Positions 34,401 to 45,552 of a stretch of 64,000 nucleotides of DNA are shown piece by piece; the first letter of the stretch is position 1; each line of letters starts with the position of its first letter. The position numbers and the translations under genes were made by a program. The stretch lies in contig NC_090124.1 of the NCBI RefSeq assembly GCF_023973825.1, positions 898,501 through 962,500 of the forward strand, in the 5' to 3' direction. The DNA comes from Plasmodium brasilianum. Taxonomy: Eukaryota; Apicomplexa; Aconoidasida; Haemosporida; Plasmodiidae. Below the pieces are notes generated by a model. It was not told where the DNA came from. It did not search any database and saw only the letters and a program-made list of their open reading frames with translations.

Positions 34401-37400
34401 ATTATATGCTTGTTCATCTCTTCTTACACGATTATATGCTTGTTCATCTCTTTTTACACGATTATATGCTTGTTCATCTCTTCTTACACGATTATATGCG
34501 TGTTCATCTCTTTTTACACGATTATATGCTTGTTCATCTCTTCTTACACATATATATGTTTATGCTCCTCTTCTTACACGATTATATGCTTGTTCATCTC
34601 TTCTTACACGATTATATGCTTGTTCATCTCTTCTTACACGATTATATGCTTGTTCATCTCTTCTTACACGATTATATGCTTACGCGTAATGGTTCCTCCC
34701 TCTCAGGTGGAACGAGCTGACCGAGAAGCAGCAACATGACGAGCTGATGAAGGTGATCAAGGAGTGCTCCCAAAAATTTTTCAAGAAAACAAAAGTAGCT
34801 AAGGAAGTAGATGCATCTAGTTTGGTGTGCCAAAGAGAGAACCCATTTTACGTAGACACGGTAAGGACTTTTCGTGATAGAAGATATGTTTACAAAAAAG
34901 GACTGAAAGAATGTGAGCATGAAAAAAGGGAGTTACTAAAAATGAATAAGATTGACTATATGAAAATTCAAGAATTAGATGATAAGATATTATTAAACGA
35001 TTCTTTGCAGTTAGCACATAAGTGTATATTAAATAGTTTTTATGGTTATGTTAAAAGAAAAGGCAGTAGATGGTACTCAGATCAAATGGGAGCTATTGTA
35101 ACGTATACCGGATCTCAAATAATTAATGGTGCATTTAATTTAATAAATAAAATTGGTATACCTATGGAATTAGATACAGATGGAATATGGTGTATGTTAC
35201 CAAAAAATTTCCCAGAAATATATGATGTGTTCATATTAGAAAAAGATGCATTACATAAATTAAAAGAATATGAAAATAAATCAGATGAAGAATTAAAGAA
35301 TGATCCGAATATTAAAAAAGTAGAATTTGAATTTCCAACAAATATTTTAAATTTTGAAATGCATAAAAAGTGGACAAATCATCAATACTTGATTTATAAT
35401 GAACATACAGATGATTATGAGTGTATTAGTAAAAATGAAATATTTTTTGAATTAGATGGACCATGGCATGGTATGTTTTTACCTGCATCCGAAAAATCAG
35501 ATGATTTATTAAAAAAAAGATATGTAGTTTTTAATGATAAATATAAAATCAGTGAACTAAAAGGTTTTGAAATAAAAAGAAGGGGAGAATTACGAATTAT
35601 TCAAAAATTTCAAAGTGAAATTTTTAACCATTTTTTAAAAGGTAAAACAAAAGAAGAATCATATTATTATGCATCCTTAACTGCAAATAAATGGAAAAAC
35701 TTAATAGACACAAAAGCTGCTGATATTGATAATGATGATGAATTATTTGACTTAATTTTAGCAAAAAAAGTATTGAACAAATCAGTAAAGGAACAACCAA
35801 ATGCTAAAAGTTTTGGTATAACAACAGCAAAAAGATTAAGTGAATTATTAAGTAATGCAAGTTATATTGAAGACAATAATGTTTCTACCCAATTTATTGT
35901 TGCTTCAAAACCAGTAGGATCAGATATAACCTATAGGGCTATACCGATTCAAATATTTAAAACTAATGTAGAAACGCAAATCTTCTATCTAAGCAAGTGG
36001 TTAGGTATGACTTTCCCTCCAGATCAGCCAGTTAATGTTAGAGATATTATAGACTGGAATTATTATAAACAGAAATTAGAAGTCCAAATTTTAAAACTAG
36101 TAATAATTCCTGCAATTAAGCAAAATATTAACAATCCTATTACGTCTATATCTGTACCGGACTGGCTCAAGAAGCAAATCAATATTTCCGAGGGGAAGCA
36201 GAAAAAAATTACCTCGTTCTTCGTAAAGAAGGAGGTAAAGAATGGATCGATGAAACAAGTAAAGAATGGATTAGCGAATGGAGTGACGAAGGAGGAAATA
36301 GAGAGTGAACGCGCAAAGGTTGAAGGTGCAAACTTGGTAGATGCAAACCTTAGTAACCATTACAGCGATAGTGTAACCATTATACAGGATGGCAGTTGCA
36401 ACGAACAATATAAGGATGTAAAATCTGAAAATAGCATGAATACCCATGATGAAAAGCAAAAAGGGAAAGATGAATGGAATAAATCTGTGGAAAAGAAGAG
36501 TCCATTTGCTATAGATGAAACTGCAGTTGCGTGCACATCTACAATGATGAATACAAAAAGACGCTTACCTGAACACTATCTCTTAGATAGCTTTATTTCA
36601 AAGAGAAAAAAATTAATACTACTAAATGATAACACTCTAAATGGTATTTGCAGCACTAATGCAGCATGCTTAGCATACAAAAAATTAAATTCACTAGATA
36701 GCTACCTAGAACATAATAACAGTAACAATATTATAATTATAGATCATGAGAAAATAAATGTCAGTAATTTAAACAGTAAAGAATTGTACAATTTATTTGA
36801 AACCAATTTTAAAAAATGGATGCTCATTAATAACAAAATATGGAAAAATAATAGGACGCAAATTAAGAAAATTCGAATAGAAGACAAGTCTAAAAAAAAA
36901 AGAATATCCTTTAGGGTAGAAGATCATGAAGGAGAAGAAAAGAATAATTCTCAAAAATTGTCTAGTTTAGACACAAAATATTTACATGTCATACAAAATG
37001 CCATGGATATTGTATACCTATACAAAAAGGTTAAGAGAAAGAACAAAGCTACCACTAATAAAAATAGTAAAGGTGCAAGCACCGCTGCCACTGCTTCTAT
37101 GGTTACCTCTAGTTCTACCTTCAGTAGTAATACCTTCTCAAATAGTGCTAAAAAAAACGAACATCAAACCATGTTGAAGCCTTACTTAAAATATTTCAAA
37201 CATGAAACAGAGTCGGATTCATCGGGGGATGAAAATGAATTTCTTAATGAAAATGATGTTATAGATGAAAATGATGATGATGGAATTTATTATGCAATAG
37301 TATCTTTAAAAAATAGTAATAAATTCTATAAAATAAAATTACAAGTATACAGGCATATATATATAAATAATTATGATACGTTAGATATAAAAAGTAATAG

Positions 37401-40400
37401 TAAAATTACTATAAAATTAATATCATCGAATAATGACAATGCATTGTTTAAATCCAATGCATATTGTAATTGTTTTCTTCCAAGAAATATAAAAATATTT
37501 AATTTATATGAATTTATTATGAGTGAAAAGTATTTCAATAAATATATTATTAATACATTAAATGCAAATTATCATGAAAGTATTGTATCTGTATATGAGA
37601 CGAGAATACCTTTATATTTTGATTTCTTAAGTAGATATGGAAATTCTGTTGAGGTGGACACAAATAATTATAATGCAATATTTGATGAAAATAAATGCTT
37701 CAAATCTCATTGCTTCACAAAAGTAGAAAAAGATAAAGGAAAAAATAATATATCACAGGATTACTTAGATGATATACATATTATACATATTCATATATTT
37801 CATACTGTCATTGATAATGTTTGTAGTCGTATTTTCATCAATGTCTATGATCAGCATGAACAAAATAATGATGATCATTTGTTCGGAAACAAAATCATGT
37901 TTAGTGGAATTGGCAATGAAGACGACTTCGATCCTTATAATGTATTTCTCAAATTCTTGAACCTCGAAAAATGGTACTCAGACATCAAAAATTCTGTTAT
38001 GACGAACAATAGGAAAGAAAAAACTGCTTGTTCGTTCGACTCTGATGTGTACGAATATTCGAAGGGGCAAACGACTTGGGACAGGACACAAAAGAATGCA
38101 AATGATGTAAATGCCTCAAACACCGCAAACATTACAAACACCGCAAACATTACAAACACCGCAAACATTACAAACACCGCAAACACCGCAAACACCGCAA
38201 ACACCGCAAACACCACAAACACCGCAAACACCACAAACACCGCAAACACCACAAACACCGCAAACACCACAAATAGTGCAAATACCGCTTATAGCGGGGG
38301 TCTAGGCCAAAAAGGAGGGAGTTTCGCCTTTCTGGGAAAACAAGAAAAAGAACAAATGAAAAGCGCAATACTGGATATGTTATTCGACAGAGAATTTTTC
38401 ATAAAAAACACACAAAAAGATCTACTATTTTTGTACCATTACAGAAAGTTTGACATATATTACGAAGATAATTCGAATATTTATAAGGTACTTGAATATT
38501 TGGACTTATACATGAATAAATATCGTAGCAATATACTAACAGGTAAAAAAAAATATATTTTCCACGTATCATCGACAATTGATAGGAAGAAATTAGGTTG
38601 GTGGAGTACTAACAAATATTTCCCTTGTTACTTTCACAAATTTGAAAAGACGAGTAAGTATCAAAATATTCCTAGAATGAATTACAAGGAAGAGGCTTTT
38701 AACTTATCTCTACAGTTGTTTTTTGAAAATTATTATAGGGTAGAAGAAGACTTAAATTTTTCAAGAATATCAAACATACCATTATTTAATTTATTGAATA
38801 TAAATAAAAGAAATGATAAACATAAATTTATATATGACACATTGTATGCATCCTTTTTAAAAAAATACAAAGGAATTTTATGGTTATCCTATTTTGGCAA
38901 TTACGACTTAGGTATTCCTTGTTTAAACATCAACAATTTTTGCGATTATGATTTGCTAAAAAAAAATGTGGATATGATAAACCAAGGTATATATAGAGGA
39001 TACATTGTTCATCTATTTTTTAATGAGTCCCTTATTTTTAACAGCGTTAGGCATTTCGCAAAGTACGCAAATATGTTTAGTGAAAGTCAGTACGAAGCAC
39101 TTGCAAATAGCAACAGAACAAATTATCATAGGAGGGAAAACAGGCACCACGAAAATGGTACCAATAAAAGCAGGAATAACGGAAGGAGTAATGAAATGAA
39201 TAACCACATTGGTATCCGTGCTAGTGACGGAGGGTTCAGGAAAAGACATAAACATAAACATCCCTCTAACAATGATGATGAGAAAAATAGAGGAAATTTC
39301 GACGAAGAAGATATTTCAACGACGGATGATAACAAGGTGGGAGTGTCTTGTAGCAGCGAAAACGAAGCAATAGATGATTATTCATCAGATGTAAATGATA
39401 GGAAAAATTTAATTAAAAACAAGTATGATATAAATTTCATTGTAGAACAGAATTCTCATGTTTCTCAGTTCAGCAATTTTGCATTTAAATTATTAGGTCA
39501 ATGTTTAGAATATTTGATTTCAAAAATATCATCGTTATCTATGTTAATTACTAATAGAACATTTGAAAGTATTTCCGATATTTTTACGTCTTTCTATTCT
39601 TGGATTTCTAATAATTCCAGTTTACTTTATGACATTGCGTTATATAATAAGGTTTTAGAATGCTCCGAGTTGTATCAAAATAATTTAATTAATATTATGA
39701 AAAAAAAGTTTAATGCTAATATAATTTTTGCTGATTTGAGAAATTTTATAATATGCTTTAACGAATTCTCTGTCATTTCTGGTAGAAATATTTTAAAAAA
39801 TTTAATAAAATATTTCTCACATGCCGATTCTATATATGCTAATGTTCCTTTTTATATTAAGAATGAATATATTGCTGCTTGTCAGTTCGATAAATATAAT
39901 TTTATAAGGTATAAAGAATATTATAACCCTAATGAGGAGAACACTGATGAGAATTTAAAAATAATTGAGTACCTACCACCTATTTGTGAATCTTTTCTAA
40001 GATATGTCTTAGATATCATCACCTTAAATCCTTTACAGGACATAATTACCTTTTATGAAAGAAAAGAAAATAGTACAAAGCAATACGAAAAGGGGAATAT
40101 TTTGACGCAAAATGGGGGAAAACACGATATTAATTGCAGTAGTACTCATAATAGCGGCGATAATAATAACAGCGGCGGTAATAATAACAGCGGCGGTAAT
40201 AATAACAGCGGCGGTAATAATAACAGCGGCGGTAATAATAACAGCGGCGGTAATAATAACAGCAGCGGTAATAATAACAGCAGCGGTAATAATAATGAGA
40301 ACCCTGGAAAAACCGCCCCACGAGAGGAAAAGAATTATTTTAACTTAATACTAAAATCGGACAAACTGACTGATAAAATAAACCTAACACAAAGAGCAAA

Positions 40401-41542
40401 ATTAAAATACATATATGACAAATCTTTTGATGATTTAGAAGAGGTGTGTGAATCTTTTGCCTTAATTAACGAAAACGTAGATGTTTTATCATATAAAATT
40501 GAAGAAAAACTAAAAGATTTGTGGTTTATGCCAGGAAATATATATAAAAAAATAAAAAAATCAATTAAATATAAAAAATATTTAATAGAAAATTATTGGC
40601 CATATGATGATGAAGAGGATGATGAAATGGATGAAAATAATATGAACCTGGCACCATTTTTATTCCCTCAAACGTTAGGAAATCTAGCCAAAAAAGAAAA
40701 TAACTGGAGATTGGAAATTGTCAAGTTCTGCATCTTTCTAATGCAAAATGATAAATTATTGAATCTGCAAAATGAAAACTCAAATGAAGCTTTTCATGAA
40801 AAAAGACATGAATTATATGAAATTATTGGAGATAGTGAATATAATAGAAATAATTCCGTATGGAAAAGCCCATGCCATGAATTAATTTTAAAAGATATAT
40901 TCTGTGAAAACTGCTCTTCTGTATATCACATGAACGTTGTCACAAGTCTAGTAGAAGCAGAAATAAATGGTAAACCCTCCTTCATTTGGTTATGTAAAAA
41001 CTGTAATTCAAAGTATGACAACGAATTTATAGAGCTAAAAATTCTATCCTTATTACAGGACACCTTTGATGCGTACAATGTAAAGCCTTCTTTCATCCCC
41101 CTACATTTGAGATGTTGCTACTGGAAGCGACTAGTAGCAACTGGCGATGTTTGTGTGCAGTTGCTACTATTATTCTGTTTTTTTGCAAGTTGCATATGAC
41201 CAATTCTAAATCATTTTATATAACGTTTTGTTCTACTCCTTTTTTTTATGCCTTTTACTTCTGTATGTCATTTTGTTTTATTTTATTTTATTATACTTTT
41301 TTTTTTTTATTTTATATTTTTTGTACATTTATCCGTAGGCGCAAGATTTAGTGTGCAACAGCTGTAATGCCATAAAATCATTTCACAGAAGATCAATATG
41401 TAAATGCGGTCAGGCTTTTACGCCCCGTTTGGACATAAGTGACTGGAAACAGACTTTGGAAATTATGGAAAATTTGGCTGCTATGTTAAGCATGCCTTTA
41501 TTATTAGACGTTTTAAAATCTATGAAAACTTATCTTATATAA
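31430..41542 (+). CDS. POLE: DNA polymerase epsilon catalytic subunit A
   Basis: Four exons: 31430-31637, 31857-34089, 34707-41079, 41339-41542; 3005 aa, all phases exact. Pol epsilon synthesises the leading strand. Seen: exonuclease motifs DIE (WDIECYK, Asp340), TYNGDFFDIPYL and YSVSDAVAT, so proofreading looks intact; polymerase motifs A (DVAAMYPNI, Asp712), B (NSFYGYVKRKGSRWYSDQMG) and C (ELDTDGIW, Asp970/972). The Fe-S cysteines of the catalytic core fit C737, C740, C749 and C855 (CQRENPFYVDTV). C-terminal CysA is C2880/2883 with C2910/2913 and CysB C2944/2947 with C2959/2961; CysB is completed only by the last exon. The usual protein has about 2200-2300 residues; the excess is low-complexity inserts, including Asn/Thr/Ala and Asn/Ser/Gly repeats. 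Intron 2 is a minisatellite. The unspliced frame at 41080-41199 lacks CysB and is rejected as the terminus. Confidence 0.97.
34165..34680. repeat. 30-base minisatellite filling intron 2 of POLE
   Basis: About 17 copies of a 30-base unit with the core CTTACACGATTATATGC, interrupted at three places by a variant (CACATATATATGTTTATG). The unit length is a multiple of three, so two + strand frames stay open across it for more than 200 codons; these are not genes. The donor is GTAAGT (34090) and the acceptor CTCTCAG (34706). Confidence 0.93.
38110..38285 (+). repeat. In-frame AACACCGCA repeats in POLE
   Basis: A 9-base unit (AACACCGCA, AACATTACA, AACACCACA variants) encodes Asn-Thr-Ala, Asn-Ile-Thr and Asn-Thr-Thr runs in the C-terminal half of POLE, outside the catalytic motifs. 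Confidence 0.9.
40145..40295 (+). repeat. In-frame 15-base AATAACAGCGGCGGT repeats in POLE
   Basis: About nine copies of AATAACAGCGGCGGT encode Asn-Asn-Ser-Gly-Gly runs. This is the most GC-rich short stretch in the gene. Confidence 0.9.
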
Positions 41543-42550
41543 TTTTTGCTTTATTTGATTTTTTTTTAAGTATCAAAATAATTGATTCACTTTATTTTAC
41601 TTTATTTTTCTTTAATTTGCTTTATTTTTCTTAAATTTATATTAATTTTTTTTTTTTTTTTTTTTTGTATCTTTTCTCATATTTGCCCCAAAAATGTGAA
41701 TTCATATATTTGACAAGTTGTTAATGCGAGTGATAAAAGACATACATATGTATACTTATATCAAATGGGTTTTTGTATATTATTCAAACAATTAAATTAA
41801 AATATAATTGCATAAAATACTCGTGAACATGGCATATATGCATTATCACAATAAAAACATTTTGTTTTATAAACGAATTAATCAAAAAAAAAAAAAAAAA
41901 TTTAATATATTTTAAAACTGACAAAAAAGCAGCACACATCTTAAAGAATACACATCAAACAAAACCTACTTTTTCTTTTATTTATTTATTTATTTATTTA
42001 TTTATTGTTTTCCTTATTTAAAAATTATTATTCACTGCATATTTCCATTCCCTAAAACATTCATAAAATATTTTGAAAAAGCTACTACAATTTTTCTTCG
42101 ACGGTTTTACATAAGTCCAAAGTAGTCTCTTATTATTTATTTATATACTCTGATTATTAAAGGCTTCACATATTTAGTTACAGCGCAATCATTCTTTTAG
42201 GTTCTTTAGATATGAGTGAACATCTATAAGTGTGAAATAGAAAAATGGCATAGTCAAATGTGCTCATATGTATATATATGTGCATACACGTATGGCTGTT
42301 CAAACTTTTTGCATAAATGTGCGATCACTGAAAGGGATAAGATGCTCAACTAATGTACTCATGAAATATAGTATAATCTTTATTATATTAGAGGAATGAG
42401 AGTTAATTATCGGTTACATAAAATTTTTTATATGGAAATATTGAAGGTGTTCAACTATATGCCACAACAGCGAGATTATTTGTAAATTTATATAACAAGA
42501 ATATTTCATAGCATGAGAATTATCTTAAAATATCTTAAATATTATTAGAG
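41543..42550. other. Spacer between POLE and the small secreted protein
   Basis: Convergent 3' ends: POLE (+) and the 148-aa gene (-) face each other. The stretch contains poly-T tracts, a TTTA array (41979-42005) and nothing coding that I can support. Confidence 0.6.
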
Positions 42551-43498
42551 TTATTTAATAACTATATAGAATTCTTTTTTTTTTTTTTTTTTTTTGTCTT
42601 TCGATGTCTCTGCTTTTCCCATTTTACCCTTAATAATTAGGTACTGCAAAGGATTAGGTAGAAAAGCTTGAAGCGGTTCAAACGCTGAAGTAACTATATC
42701 CCTGAATGTATAAGTGCCCGAATTTTTAAATGTTTGTAAAGAAAAAATTTCTATACATTAATTAAAGGCGTAACAACTTCCTGCGTTTTTATATATTGTT
42801 ACATTTCCTATTGGCGTTAATAGCGTTACACATACATACATACGTACATACATTAATACATGCATACGTACGTGCACACACATATATATATATATGTATA
42901 TATATTTATGAGTGCACGTACTGAATTCTTTTTTTGTGAATTTTTAGTAATCTCTGCTTGTCGTTCATAAATTCTTCTTCGTCAGTTTTTCTTTGAATTT
43001 CCTCTACCCTCATAAGGGAGTCTAAAGATTCAAGTACTTCTTGTGTATCTTCAACTGGAGCCTTAAAAGGGAGAAAATGAAGAATACATTTAAGAAAAAT
43101 ATTTTTCCTTTTTTTTTTTTTTTATTCTACATTCTGGGCTAAACAATTTTTCTATGTTTTCATATTACATGTATATTTATCTTAAAATCTTCATCTCCTT
43201 CTACCATTTTTTTTAACTTAGAACGATTAGCCTAAATAAATATTATACAAAATTTAATTGAACAAAAAAAAATTTCTACTTTTTTAGGAGCTTTTTTAAA
43301 ACTTTTTAATACTACTATTTTTTATAAAAACGGCTTTCTAGTTTAAAACAATAACGTTTATGCTAAATATATATATATGTGCATATATGTATATATTTAA
43401 CATACGGGACCTATGGGGATCATTTTTTCATTTAGAACAAAGTTATTCTGAACAAGACACCAAAAAAACAAACAAATCGAAGCGACAAAATAATTCAT
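42551..43498 (-). CDS. Small secreted protein, four exons, unknown function
   Basis: Assembled by hand, transcript order: 43498-43406, 43231-43169, 43061-42922, 42701-42551; 148 aa, every junction in phase, with clean acceptors (TTATTTAG, TTTTAAG, ATTCAG) and donors (GTATGT, GTAATA, GTACGT). Exon 1 encodes a signal peptide (MNYFVASICLFFWCLVQ) then NNFVLNEKMIPIGP. Exons 2 and 3 give a charged, helical middle (RSKLKKMVEGDEDFKI; VEDTQEVLESLDSLMRVEE; QRLLKIHKKRI). Exon 4 gives DIVTSAFEPLQAFLPNP, a Lys run and the stop; the Lys run is coded by 21 A, so the very end depends on homopolymer length. No cysteine pairs, membrane span or export (PEXEL-type) motif were recognised after the signal peptide. 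I know no family for it. Secretion is inferred from the signal peptide only. Confidence 0.7.
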
Positions 43499-43759
43499 TT
43501 TTTCTGAATTGTTCAGAAAATTATTAAAAAATAATATATTTATAATTACACAAATTGGGCTTAATTAGACCTAAATATGAGAATCATATGTTATGAATAT
43601 ATTTGTTTACAAATGTGTAAAAGTGTAGTTTTATCTAATTTTTTCTCATAATGAATAGCCTAATAATTTAATGTAATTTATGATTCAAGTGATATTTACA
43701 TAATGTGATTAAGATCGAACAAAGACCATTACTGCAAGGATGAAATAAATAAGGGGGGA

Positions 43760-43790
<31 letters not shown>

Positions 43791-45552
43791 GAATGTAAAT
43801 ACATCCTTTTATCTAGCTATTTTATTTTTATTTATTTGTTTATTTTTTTTTTTTTGCGTGTTTAAAAAAAAAAAAATTTTGAACAAATAAGTAAACATAT
43901 GTTATATAACCACATTTATTTTTTTTGCATATTTGATTAAATATAAAAAATTTTCAAAGGCACGCAAAAGTTCCATTTTAATTTTTTTTTTCGAATAAGC
44001 TTTACACTTCTATGCCATATGAATTTTTTTGAAAAAATGTGTACCCAATGATTAAATGATTAACCTTTTATTTTTTTATTTTTACTTCTATAGAATTTAA
44101 TATTTTTTTTAAATTCCTAATTTTTTAAAAAGGTTAATATATAACTTTAAAGAAAACATTTTTTTCATGACCTTTTTTGATGTAATCCGTTTTTTACTAT
44201 TTTAAGACCACATATATATCTCCTTTTTTTACAATAGGGGGCCTAGGAAAATATGCGTTAAAAAAATTTTCCTTTTAACTCCTCTGCTTAGCTTATTTTT
44301 TTTAATGGATAAGGGAAACGAAAAAAGGAAAAAAAAAAGAAACAAAGAAAGGAAAATAAAAAAGGAAATGAAAAGAAAAAAAAAAAAAAAGAGGGAATGA
44401 ATAAACAAGACAAACAATTAAACCAACAAAACAAGTGTGGATAAACGAGGAAAAAAGAATTTAAATCCTATATTAGCGTATAAAATTTTACTCCCTTTTT
44501 GTTCAAATTGTTACATTATATATATATAAATTATATCTCTTACTTAGCTTTAGGCTTTTTTAGAATTTTTCGTTATAATTTTACACATGTTTCACTGCTT
44601 TTTTTCTTTTTTCTTTTATCTTGTACTTCATTTCACTTCATTTCATTTTGTGGATTCTGTAAAATAACTATAAAGAGAGCCCTTTGATTATCATGAGTTA
44701 TCTTGTGTACTTGAATATAAGTTTTAAAACTTTATATGTTATTGAAAAAATAATATAAAATTAAAACGAAAGTTTGGCTTGTTAATCTGAAGTAAATACT
44801 GCGGATTGTTTTTCAATTAACATATGGATAAATGAAAAAAAAAAAAAAAATTTGTTTCATAATATTTGTTATGCGAATGTATGTATATATAGCATGTAAA
44901 TATTTATATATATATATTTATGTTCAGATGCATAAAAATAAAAATGAGTGTGAAATGAGAACATCATGATATATTTTGCCTTACATGTATTTTACGTTTT
45001 AATCATATATAAATTTTTTTATTATACAATTAACCTACTTTAATTCTTCCATTTTTTTTTTTTTTCTTTTTTTGTAGTATCGTGTGTGTACAAAGCACAT
45101 TATTTTGAATGAGCATTTGATGTTATCTGATTAGCAAAGTGTATTAAATATGTTGTACAAGTTGTTATTGTGAATTTTATATAGAGCTTGTTAAATTCTT
45201 TAAATTTAAAAAAAAAAAAAAATTCATTTACCTTTTGTTGTGTACAGTTCTTTAATTCTTACCAATTTTCATTTATAGCTACCCATATATATATATACGT
45301 ATATATGTATGTATATATGAACGTATGTATATATGAACGTATGTATATATGAACGTATGTATATATGAACGTATGTATATATGAACGTATGTATATATGA
45401 ACGTATGTATATATGAACGTATGTATATATGAACGTATGTATATATGAACGTATGTATATATGAACGTATGCATATATGAACGTATGTACGTATGTGTGT
45501 ACACTTGTATATGTGCGCTCAATGAGAAAGAATATTTTCTTGGAAATGGAAA
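43499..45552. other. Intergenic region, divergent promoter
   Basis: It separates the small secreted protein (-) from the hydrolase-like gene (+). It holds long A and T tracts (43764-43790), T-rich sequence and the 16-base array at 45295-45490. Short frames at 44229-44417 and 44499-44687 are Phe/Ser-rich and not convincing. Confidence 0.6.
45295..45490. repeat. 16-base GAACGTATGTATATAT array
   Basis: Twelve near-perfect copies of GAACGTATGTATATAT end about 60 bases before the start codon of the hydrolase-like gene, in its presumed promoter or 5' UTR. Confidence 0.93.

Noticed and set aside
34059..34739. Two + strand frames of more than 200 codons
   Set aside because: They run through the 30-base minisatellite in POLE intron 2; POLE exons join cleanly across it.
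41080..41199. Unspliced C-terminus of POLE
   Set aside because: It would end in a hydrophobic run and lose CysB; splicing AAT|GTAAAG to CCGTAG|GCG restores the conserved QDLVCNSC and CKCG cysteines.
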